A stretch of DNA of 49,486 bases from an uncultured Akkermansia sp. Lineage in GTDB: Bacteria > Verrucomicrobiota > Verrucomicrobiia > Verrucomicrobiales > Akkermansiaceae. The notes under the pieces were generated by a model that worked only from the letters and a program-made list of their open reading frames with translations, did not search any database and had not been told where the DNA came from. A program made the translations under genes and the position numbers. Location of the stretch: assembly GCA_944390825.1 (NCBI GenBank), contig CALXRG010000018.1, positions 1 to 49,486 of the forward strand, written 5' to 3'. Shown one piece after another: positions 42,991 to 49,486 of this stretch. The first letter of the stretch is position 1, and each line of letters opens with the position of its first letter.

Positions 42991-44877
42991 ATGTTCTACA
43001 GCCAGCAATTAAACCGCCGCAAGCGATGGTACAGCTTGCTGACCATCAGCCAGAAGAAGCTTCTGGCCCTCGCGGGGCTTGTGGTGATCTTGCTGCTTGT
43101 GCTGCTGGGAGGTATGGCATATTATTCCATCCGGGCGCAGCGCTATGACCTGACGCAAGTCGCGTTGATGACCGGTGAAAATCAGCTTTTCGACTCGGAG
43201 AACAGGCCCATCGCCCCACTCGATGGGGACGATGCCCGCTACGTGCCCTGGGAGCATCTGCCCCAGCACCTCATCAATGCCTTTGTGGCGAGGGAGGACG
43301 AGTCGTTTTTTTCACACGACGGGGTAGAGCTGTCGTCCGTTCTGCGTTCGCTGCTCAGCAACATCATCTCGATGCGCTACCGGCAGGGAGCCTCGACCAT
43401 CACGATGCAACTGACGCGCAACGTTTTCGAGCTCCAGGGCAAGTCCATGGACCGCAAGCTTCTCGAGACGGTGCTGGCCCAGCGCATCGAGCGCAAATAT
43501 TCCAAGCAGCTGATCCTCACCCAATACCTCAACCGCATCTATTACGGTCAGAACTGCTACGGCATCGGTGTTGCAGCCCGGCATTATTTCGGCAAGCCGG
43601 TGTCAGAGCTTAATCTCGTGGAAAGTGCAACGCTTGCCGGTTTGGTGCGGGCACCCTCTCTTTGTAATCCCGAGGTGAATATGGAAAACGCCATGGGAGT
43701 CAAGCGCGAGACCCTGGCCCGCATGCTGGAGCTCGAGTTTATTTCGCAGGAGGAGTATGACCGGGCCGTGGCCGCCCCCATCGTGCTGAGCAGCGGCGAG
43801 CGCCAGCCCACCCCATCCTACACAACGATGGAAGCCCGCTCCGAACTCGATGCCCTCAGCCCCCGACTGGGCGACACCGGCAGCGGTCTGCTCGTCGGCA
43901 GTTCTCTCAACCTCAGAATACAGCAGTACGTCGAGCTGGCCGCGGAACGGGCACTGGCGGCCATTGAATCACGCAACAACTTCCCAACCGCATGGCATGC
44001 CCTTTTTGGTGACGATACGGCCGCCGCCGGTTCCGCAGCCAAGGCTTTCGCGTCGATTAGCCGGCCGAAGGAACTGCGCAAGAGAGGCATCGGCAACGAC
44101 CTCACGGGCCTGCTCCAGTGCTGCGTGCTGGTTGTGGACGCGCGCCGCGGAACCAAAGGTCAGATACTGGCCATTTCGGGCGGCCGTTGTGCTGTCGACA
44201 ACCGCAACCGCTGGGATGAAACCATCAAACCGGGTCGTGCGCTGGCACCGCTTGTCTTCTGCTGTGCCTGCCTTCCCGGCGGCGAAGACCGCCACATCGT
44301 GGCTCGCGATGCTGTTGTGACAGGCCGAAGCATCGGGTATGATGTGGTTGGCAGCTTCTTTGAGTCACTGAAACTGGACACCCAACTGCCCGACCGGGAG
44401 CACGCAGATAAGCTGTATGGAGGTGAGTTTGAACTAACCCGACGGGAACTGGCCAACCTTCTGTTCAGCATCCAGAACGAGGGCAGGGGGTATGATCTGC
44501 ATCTGATCCGCTACATCTGGTCACGCAGCGGCAAACTCATCTTCAATCAGGAGCAGGTCAAAGCTCCCGAGTACATCCGCCGGGAAAGCGCAGTTGCCGT
44601 CTCGCGGCTCTCTCCCTTTGTCTGTGAGGAGGGTAAACCCATCATCCTCTCCGAGCCGCTGCCGGATGGCGACGGGCACTGGACGATGGTCAGCAATGAC
44701 CGGGGCGTCTGCGTCTTTGTCTGGATGGGATTTGACGACAGCAGTACTTCCCTGGCTGCCAACCCAAACATCCGCAACCTGCTGCGCCTCGCCTCCCTCT
44801 ACCTGGCCAAAGAAGTGCATACAGAAGCACGGCGCCTCGTGCGCGAACAAATGGCCGCCCAGAAGGAAAAGGAGTAA
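42991..44877 (+). CDS. Penicillin-binding protein: GT51 transglycosylase with degenerate transpeptidase domain
   Basis: A 628-residue class A PBP-like protein. One membrane helix (about 23-45) is followed by a complete GT51 glycosyltransferase: REDESFFSHDG (catalytic E102), RQGASTITMQLTRNVF and RKLLETVLAQRIERKYSKQ. The C-terminal half keeps the fold of a transpeptidase (VLVVDARRG, ILAISGG, GVCVFVWMGFDD), but the active site is lost. Where active PBPs have PGSxxKP, this one has PGRALAP: serine is R416 and lysine A419. The second motif SxN reads RSIGYD, and no KTG is found before the last strand. It should polymerise glycan but not cross-link it or bind beta-lactams. The gene is 17 bases after the TPR gene and likely in its operon. 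Confidence 0.9.
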   Translation: MFYSQQLNRRKRWYSLLTISQKKLLALAGLVVILLLVLLGGMAYYSIRAQRYDLTQVALMTGENQLFDSENRPIAPLDGDDARYVPWEHLPQHLINAFVAREDESFFSHDGVELSSVLRSLLSNIISMRYRQGASTITMQLTRNVFELQGKSMDRKLLETVLAQRIERKYSKQLILTQYLNRIYYGQNCYGIGVAARHYFGKPVSELNLVESATLAGLVRAPSLCNPEVNMENAMGVKRETLARMLELEFISQEEYDRAVAAPIVLSSGERQPTPSYTTMEARSELDALSPRLGDTGSGLLVGSSLNLRIQQYVELAAERALAAIESRNNFPTAWHALFGDDTAAAGSAAKAFASISRPKELRKRGIGNDLTGLLQCCVLVVDARRGTKGQILAISGGRCAVDNRNRWDETIKPGRALAPLVFCCACLPGGEDRHIVARDAVVTGRSIGYDVVGSFFESLKLDTQLPDREHADKLYGGEFELTRRELANLLFSIQNEGRGYDLHLIRYIWSRSGKLIFNQEQVKAPEYIRRESAVAVSRLSPFVCEEGKPIILSEPLPDGDGHWTMVSNDRGVCVFVWMGFDDSSTSLAANPNIRNLLRLASLYLAKEVHTEARRLVREQMAAQKEKE

Positions 44878-44942
44878 CACTCCCCGGAACATAAAGCAGC
44901 ACCCCTTGGAACAGGAAGCATCACCCCCGGAACAGAATCAGA
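44878..44942. repeat. 22-bp imperfect tandem repeat, three copies
   Basis: Units 44878-44899, 44900-44921 and 44922-44942 each begin CACYCC and contain GGAACA, filling the gap between the PBP stop and the next gene's Shine-Dalgarno. Confidence 0.7.
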
Positions 44943-44962
44943 CATCGGAAAGGAGAGAAACC

Positions 44963-45745
44963 ATGAGCCCGTATCAACGCTATCTTGACGCCGCGGCCGC
45001 AGCAGCCGCACACGCCGGAGCCTTCCTGAGAGAAACCTTCGGCCGCTGCGACAAAGCGGTAGATGAAGCCTCGGCCCATGACATCAAGCTGCATTTGGAC
45101 AAAGAAACACAGGAACTGATCGTCCGGGAACTCAACAAAGCCTTTCCCGACGTAGCCGTACTGGGAGAAGAAGGCAGCAGCGGGGCAGCGGATGCCAAGG
45201 CCCGCTGGATCATTGATCCCATCGATGGCACGGTGAACTACTACTACGGCATCCCGATCTTTTGCGTGTGCATTGCATTGGAACTGGAAGGGGAACTGGT
45301 GATGGGCTGCGTATACGACCCGATGCAGGATGAATGCTTCAGCGCCCTCAAGGGCGGCCCAGCGCACTGCAACGGCAGGGAGATTCGCGTATCATCGCGC
45401 AGCAACATGGCCGAGGCTGTGATCTTTGCCGGGCACGGCACCCACGACCAGTCAGGAGAAGCCGGGTTGCGCCGCTTTGCCTACCTCTCTGCCCGCGTAC
45501 GCAAAATGCGCATTTTAGGCTCCGCGGCGCTCTCCCTGTGTTACATTGCCGCCGGGCGTTTTGACGCTTACATCGAAAGCAGCATCAACCTCTGGGACTT
45601 CGCGGCCGCCCGCGTGATCCTGGAAGCCGCCGGCGGTGTGCTGGAGTTCACCCCAACAGAGCCTTCCGGGATCAGGGGATCAGTCATCGCCTGGAATGGT
45701 CGCCTGCCGCTGAAAGAAACACTCAACGCCCTCCATCAAGCCTGA
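44963..45745 (+). CDS. suhB: Inositol monophosphatase family protein
   Basis: A 260-residue magnesium-dependent phosphatase of the IMPase/SuhB family, acting on inositol-1-phosphate or related sugar/nucleotide phosphates. The metal site is seen in VLGEEGSSG (E69-E70), WIIDPIDGTVNYYYGIP (D85, D88) and the C-terminal NLWDFAAARVILEAAGG. The start at 44963 has a good Shine-Dalgarno (AAGGAG, 44950-44955), unlike most genes here. The next gene begins one base after its stop codon. The symbol indicates family only; a CysQ-like or histidinol-phosphate activity is also possible. Confidence 0.88.
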   Translation: MSPYQRYLDAAAAAAAHAGAFLRETFGRCDKAVDEASAHDIKLHLDKETQELIVRELNKAFPDVAVLGEEGSSGAADAKARWIIDPIDGTVNYYYGIPIFCVCIALELEGELVMGCVYDPMQDECFSALKGGPAHCNGREIRVSSRSNMAEAVIFAGHGTHDQSGEAGLRRFAYLSARVRKMRILGSAALSLCYIAAGRFDAYIESSINLWDFAAARVILEAAGGVLEFTPTEPSGIRGSVIAWNGRLPLKETLNALHQA

Positions 45746-45746
45746 G

Positions 45747-47174
45747 ATGAGCCGCCCCCCGCGAAGCCCAGCACAACCGGAGCATCCCTCCATCACCCGT
45801 CCCGCCCGCGACTCCCGCTCCGCAAGCGGCACTCCAGCGCCCGGCAGCAAAGCCATCCCCGGCCACACGGAGCGGGAGCCGAGGCAGCACCCCGGAGCAT
45901 CCGCTTCACCCAGACACCCCTCGAAACCGGGCCCTCATTCCTCGAAACCGGGCCCCCGACAGCTTGCCTGGAAAATCCTGCTGCGTTGGGAACAGGGAGG
46001 CGTTTTCGCAGAAACTCTCGTCGCTCAACAAGCCGGGCACTGCGGACTCAGCCGCCCGGACCGGGCAATGCTCCAAGCCATGGTCTACGACACCCTGCGC
46101 AACCGCAGCTGGCTTGAGCACCTCTGCGAGAACCTGCGCCAAGGCCCACTGGAGAAGGATCTGCGCTGGCTGCTGATGCTGGGCCTTTGCCAACTGCTCA
46201 TCCTGCACTACGCCGAGCACGCCGCTGTGTCGGAGACCGTCTCACTGGCACCCAAACGTGCCAGAGGCCTTATCAATGCCGTGTTGCGCAACGCAATACG
46301 CCGCCGCAGCGAGCTGGAAACAGAGCGAACCGCCCTGCCGCTGCACCTGCGCTACTCCACCCCCGAATGGCTTGTCAACCGCTGGCTTACCGAGTTCGGC
46401 CCCGAAGAAACACAAGCCATGCTGGAGTGGAACCTGCAGACCCCACCTCTGTACGCCCGGCTCAACCCCATGCATCCCATGCGCGTACCGGATGAGTGGG
46501 AAGCCTTGCCCGGTATACCGCTTTGGTACCGTATCCACGGAGCCTTGCCCGCTGAAGCACTCGATGCGGGACAGCTCTACGTAGCTGACCCCTCCACGCG
46601 TCACTGCATACGGCTGCTGGACCCGAAACCGGGAGAGCGATTACTCGACGCCTGCGCAGCCCCCGGAGGCAAAGCCGTCGCGATGATTGGAGCTACGGGC
46701 GGAGACCTGCATCTGCTTGCCACCGATCTCCATCAGCACCGGCTCCCCCAGCTCCGCGACAACCTCATGCGAGCCGGAGGCCGAGATATTCAGGTTGCTC
46801 GGCACGACTGGTCCAAGCCCTGCCCGGAAGCATGGCTCGAACACTTCGACGCCGTACTGCTCGACGTCCCCTGCTCCAACAGCGGCGTTCTGCAGCGGCG
46901 CGTTGACGTCCGTTGGCGGCTGACCGAAGAAGAAATCAGCCGCCTGGCAGCCCTGCAGCGACTCATCCTGGCGCACGGCGCAGACGCCGTACGTCCCGGC
47001 GGGCGCTTGGTATACTCCACCTGCTCGATTGATCGGGAGGAAGACCGCAGCATTATCGACGACTTTTTGAGGCATCACCCGCAATTTGAACTTCTGGCAG
47101 ACCATTTAGCCTTGCCTCACCGCGAAAAAGCAGATGGCGCCTACGCCGCACTCCTGCAAAAACTGACACGCTAA
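45747..47174 (+). CDS. rsmB: 16S rRNA (cytosine-5) methyltransferase RsmB/Sun family
   Basis: Methylates C967 of 16S rRNA in E. coli. The 475-residue protein has a NusB-like RNA-binding domain (LAWKILLRWEQGGVFAETLV to about residue 200) and a SAM methyltransferase domain with DACAAPGGKAVAMIG (motif I) and DVPCSNSGVLQRR (motif IV with the releasing cysteine). YSTCSIDREED carries the catalytic Cys of motif VI. The first 66 residues are a basic Pro/Ser/Arg-rich tail, part of it from a tandem DNA repeat (TCGAAACCGGGCCC at 45921 and 45942). No internal ATG offers a shorter start, so the tail seems real. The ATG is coupled to the previous stop (TGAGATG). Confidence 0.93.
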   Translation: MSRPPRSPAQPEHPSITRPARDSRSASGTPAPGSKAIPGHTEREPRQHPGASASPRHPSKPGPHSSKPGPRQLAWKILLRWEQGGVFAETLVAQQAGHCGLSRPDRAMLQAMVYDTLRNRSWLEHLCENLRQGPLEKDLRWLLMLGLCQLLILHYAEHAAVSETVSLAPKRARGLINAVLRNAIRRRSELETERTALPLHLRYSTPEWLVNRWLTEFGPEETQAMLEWNLQTPPLYARLNPMHPMRVPDEWEALPGIPLWYRIHGALPAEALDAGQLYVADPSTRHCIRLLDPKPGERLLDACAAPGGKAVAMIGATGGDLHLLATDLHQHRLPQLRDNLMRAGGRDIQVARHDWSKPCPEAWLEHFDAVLLDVPCSNSGVLQRRVDVRWRLTEEEISRLAALQRLILAHGADAVRPGGRLVYSTCSIDREEDRSIIDDFLRHHPQFELLADHLALPHREKADGAYAALLQKLTR

Positions 47175-47220
47175 TTTCGGCGCTGCCTAAAAAAATGCTC
47201 GCATTAATCGGCCTGATCGG

Positions 47221-47226
47221 TATAAT
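47221..47226 (+). promoter_or_regulatory. -10 element of the ptsH promoter
   Basis: A consensus TATAAT, 33 bases before the ptsH ATG. The -35 position 17 bp upstream (CTCGCA) is poor, so an activator may be needed. Confidence 0.5.
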
Positions 47227-47259
47227 GATAAGCGAACATCAGCCTAATCTCAACAAACC

Positions 47260-47526
47260 ATGACCACGAAGCAACTCACAGTCTTGAACAAACTCGGAAT
47301 CCACGCACGCCCCGCCGCACAATTTGTGCGCGTAGCGGGCAGGTTCCAGTCGGACGTGACGGTGGAGAAGGACGATGAATCCGTGGATGGCAAGAGCATT
47401 ATGGGACTCATGATGCTCGCTGTGGGCTGCGGCGCCGTCATCAAAGTGACCGCAGACGGCCCGGACGAAGAGGAGACGCTTCAAGCACTCCAGGAATTGG
47501 TGGAAAGCAAGTTCGGCGAGGATTGA
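47260..47526 (+). CDS. ptsH: Phosphocarrier protein HPr
   Basis: Small cytoplasmic phosphocarrier of the phosphotransferase system; 88 residues, standard. The phosphorylated histidine is H15 in GIHARPAAQFV. S46 in GKSIMGLM is also conserved, the target of HPr kinase/phosphorylase in bacteria that use HPr as a regulator. Enzyme I follows after 51 bases, across a small hairpin that may reduce its expression relative to HPr. No sugar permease (enzyme II) gene is in the window. Confidence 0.97.
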   Translation: MTTKQLTVLNKLGIHARPAAQFVRVAGRFQSDVTVEKDDESVDGKSIMGLMMLAVGCGAVIKVTADGPDEEETLQALQELVESKFGED

Positions 47527-47530
47527 CCCG

Positions 47531-47546
47531 GCCGGGGGTTCCCGGC
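47531..47546 (+). other. Hairpin between ptsH and ptsI
   Basis: GCCGGG (47531-47536), loop GGTT, CCCGGC (47541-47546), starting five bases past the ptsH stop. No T-run, so it is more likely a partial attenuator or an mRNA 3' stabiliser than a terminator. Confidence 0.5.
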
Positions 47547-47577
47547 GCCGGATATGCCCCGGCACGCCTGAAAAACC

Positions 47578-49338
47578 ATGAATGAAGGATCCGAACGACG
47601 ACTGAAAGGGCTGCCTGTCTCACCGGGTATAGCCATGGGGACCATTCGCGTGGATGCTCGTGGGCATGCCTCTCCTGCGACGCGCAGCATCCGGCCGGAG
47701 GACATGGAGCAGGAGTGGCAACGCTTTGACGCAGCGATAGGCCGCACCGAGGAAGAACTCAAATCCCTCAAAGCCCGGGTAGAAAAAATATCCGGAGCCG
47801 ATGAGGCTGCCATTTTCGACGCCCATCTTCTATTCCTGCGCGACAGCTCCGTACTCGGCAAGCTGCGCAAAGAACTTCCCCGGCGTCTGCAAAATATCGA
47901 AGCCGTCTATTATGCGGTGGTGCAAAACTTCATGGAGATCATGCGCCACCTGGACGACCCCTACTTGCGCTCGAGAGTGGCAGACATCGAAGACGTACTG
48001 CACCGCGTGCTCAAGAACATGGAGCCGGCCAAACTCCCGGAGACCGCCGAGGAATCAAAGGAACCGATGCTCCTCGCAGCGCACGACCTGACCCCCAGCG
48101 ACACCGCAGACCTCGATACCTCAACCGTGCAGGGCTTTGTCACCGAAGTTGGAAGCGCCGTATCACACACCGCCATCCTGGCCCGCTCCCTTGGCCTGCC
48201 CGCCGTCGTAGCAGTGCCCCAGCTACTCCTGGAGGTGCGCGTGGGACAGCCCGCCATACTGGATGGCTACAATGGCCTGCTCATCATCAACCCAACCCCA
48301 GAGACCACCGAGTACTACCAGGCACTGCGCGTACGCAAAGAAAAAGCCTACCAGAGTCTGGTGGAGCAGCGGGACTTGCCCTCAGTCACACTCGACGGCC
48401 GTGCCATACGCCTCGCAGCCAACGTCGAATATGCCCATGAGTACAGCGTAATCAAAGGCTATGGGGCAGAAGGCGTCGGCCTGTTCCGCTCGGAATTCTT
48501 CCTGCTGGGAAGCGGCAACGGCGGCATGCCCAACGAGGAACAGCAATACGAGCACTACCGGAAACTCGTCGAAAGCTGTAGCCCGCATGAAGTCGTCTTC
48601 CGCACACTCGACTCCGGAGGCGACAAACTGCCCTGCGAGGAAATGACCGAGAAAGAGAACAACCCCTTCCTGGGCTGGCGTGGCATACGCGTCTCACTCA
48701 CACGTGTAGAAATGTTCAAAGACCAGCTGCGGGCGATTCTCCGAGCCTCGGCACACGGCAAAGCCGCAGTAATGTTCCCGATGGTATCAGGCATCACCGA
48801 AGTACGCGACACACTGGCCCTCGTTGAGGAATGCAAAGAAGAACTCCGGGAGCGGGGCCAAGCCTTTGATGAATCCATGCGGGTAGGCATCATGATCGAA
48901 GTACCAAGCGCCGCCGTCATGGCAGACGTCCTGGCACCCTACGTAGACTTCTTCTCCATCGGCACCAACGACCTGACGCAGTACACCATCGCGGTCGATC
49001 GCGTAAACTTCCGCGTCGCCAGCATGTTCCGCCCGACACATCCCGGCGTCATCCGCCTGATGTCGCAGACCATCCAAGCGGGCATTCCCACGGCCATATG
49101 CGGAGAGATGGGCGGAGACATAACACTCGTACCGCTGCTGATAGGACTGGGGGCCACAGAACTCTCCATGAGCATGCACCTGTTGCCCCTCGTGCGCTAT
49201 GCAGTCCGGCACCTCAACTTCAAGGAATGCCAGAAGCTCGCGCAGGCAGCACTGCACGCCGAAGACAGCCGCACCATCCGCAACCTCTCGCGTCAGCTGG
49301 CGGAGAAACGCTACCCGGACCTTTTTGCAGAGGTCTGA
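47578..49338 (+). CDS. ptsI: Phosphoenolpyruvate-protein phosphotransferase (PTS enzyme I)
   Basis: Takes phosphate from phosphoenolpyruvate and passes it to HPr; 586 residues, near the usual 575. The phosphorylated histidine is H197 in VGSAVSHTAILARSLGLPAV. The PEP-binding TIM barrel has GVGLFRSEFFLL, RTLDSGGDKL, NPFLGWRGIR, MFPMVSG, GIMIEVPSAA, FFSIGTNDLTQYT and the catalytic cysteine in AICGEMGGD. All elements of an active enzyme are present. Together with HPr (S46 kept) and no enzyme II nearby, the pair may serve regulation or a permease elsewhere. Confidence 0.97.
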   Translation: MNEGSERRLKGLPVSPGIAMGTIRVDARGHASPATRSIRPEDMEQEWQRFDAAIGRTEEELKSLKARVEKISGADEAAIFDAHLLFLRDSSVLGKLRKELPRRLQNIEAVYYAVVQNFMEIMRHLDDPYLRSRVADIEDVLHRVLKNMEPAKLPETAEESKEPMLLAAHDLTPSDTADLDTSTVQGFVTEVGSAVSHTAILARSLGLPAVVAVPQLLLEVRVGQPAILDGYNGLLIINPTPETTEYYQALRVRKEKAYQSLVEQRDLPSVTLDGRAIRLAANVEYAHEYSVIKGYGAEGVGLFRSEFFLLGSGNGGMPNEEQQYEHYRKLVESCSPHEVVFRTLDSGGDKLPCEEMTEKENNPFLGWRGIRVSLTRVEMFKDQLRAILRASAHGKAAVMFPMVSGITEVRDTLALVEECKEELRERGQAFDESMRVGIMIEVPSAAVMADVLAPYVDFFSIGTNDLTQYTIAVDRVNFRVASMFRPTHPGVIRLMSQTIQAGIPTAICGEMGGDITLVPLLIGLGATELSMSMHLLPLVRYAVRHLNFKECQKLAQAALHAEDSRTIRNLSRQLAEKRYPDLFAEV

Positions 49339-49362
49339 CCACTGATGACGGGCTAGGGCCTG

Positions 49363-49421
49363 GAGTGCTTGGTGGCGGTTGATTTTGTTCACCTTGGAGC
49401 GTGGTCGTCGCGTAAGCACTC
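49363..49421. other. Inverted repeat downstream of ptsI
   Basis: GAGTGCTT (49363-49370) and AAGCACTC (49414-49421) are perfectly complementary across 43 bases. It could be a loose terminator for ptsI. It is not a CIRCE element, since the arms are in the opposite order and the spacer is too long. Confidence 0.35.
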
Positions 49422-49462
49422 AACCAAAACCATTGTAGGCAGGCGTGCGAAAATAGAGGCCT

Positions 49463-49486
49463 ATGTTTACATTGCCTCAAAACACC
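49463..49486 (+). CDS. Possible start of a further gene (8 codons before the window ends)
   Basis: ATG at 49463 reads MFTLPQNT and runs off the window. An AAAATA, 7 bases upstream, resembles the short -10 to ATG spacing seen elsewhere in this window. Nothing can be said about the product. Confidence 0.3.

Noticed and set aside
49363..49421. CIRCE (HrcA) element
   Set aside because: CIRCE is TTAGCACTC-N9-GAGTGCTAA; here the arms are reversed in order and 43 bases apart.
49412..49424. GTAAGCACTCAAC found here and at 5990-6002
   Set aside because: A 13-base match is expected by chance in a window of this size, and the contexts differ.

Overview
The window reads as a stretch of chromosome from a Gram-negative, probably anaerobic or facultative, host-associated bacterium. 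An outer membrane is implied by lpxK, an ExbB/ExbD (TolQ/TolR-like) motor and several lipoprotein signal peptides. Menaquinone synthesis (menA), an oxygen-labile class I fumarase, three iron-type alcohol dehydrogenases, a secreted sulfatase and a PTS HPr/enzyme I pair without a visible sugar permease fit a fermentative glycan degrader. A Verrucomicrobiota (Akkermansia-like) origin is my best guess from gene content, but it is inference and was not tested by any search. Genes are dense on both strands. I saw no tRNA, rRNA, CRISPR array, integrase or insertion sequence.

Layout. (1) 1-5.8 kb, minus strand: a LysR regulator followed by a CMD-cupin protein, a dienelactone-hydrolase-like enzyme, a flavodoxin, an iron alcohol dehydrogenase and a second hydrolase cut by the window edge. 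Every product except the dehydrogenase and the regulator starts with a signal peptide. A perfect 19-bp dyad with T-N11-A geometry sits about 65 bp upstream of the predicted start of transcription. (2) 6.1-20.0 kb, minus strand: housekeeping genes rsfS, ftsH, ribBA, glnS, a lipid kinase, cdsA, fumarase, a YqhD/BdhA-type dehydrogenase, menA, a DUF3820 protein and pyrC. (3) 20.4-28.9 kb, plus strand: a third iron alcohol dehydrogenase, a sulfatase lipoprotein, a periplasmic 5'-nucleotidase, nadE, rppH, trmO and a serine hydrolase. (4) 29.1-32.4 kb: a cell-wall amidase and ruvB on minus, lpxK divergent on plus. (5) 32.5-37.8 kb, minus strand: a complete four-gene ybhGFSR-type exporter. (6) 38.2-49.3 kb, plus strand: a VanX-like dipeptidase, ExbB, ExbD, a large TPR protein, a GT51 penicillin-binding protein with a ruined transpeptidase site, an inositol-phosphatase-family enzyme, rsmB, ptsH and ptsI.

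The strongest non-gene signal is a promoter architecture that recurs across the window: TTGnnn, 16-18 bp, a TAnnnT-like -10, then only 6-9 bases before the ATG, with no Shine-Dalgarno. It occurs at glnS, pyrC, ruvB, lpxK, vanX, nadE and two alcohol dehydrogenases, and predicts leaderless mRNAs. ybhG, by contrast, has a classical leader with a strong Shine-Dalgarno.

The most likely under-described systems are the exported flavodoxin/cupin/hydrolase cluster under LysR control, and the envelope module that joins an ExbB/ExbD motor, a TPR protein and a glycosyltransferase-only PBP.
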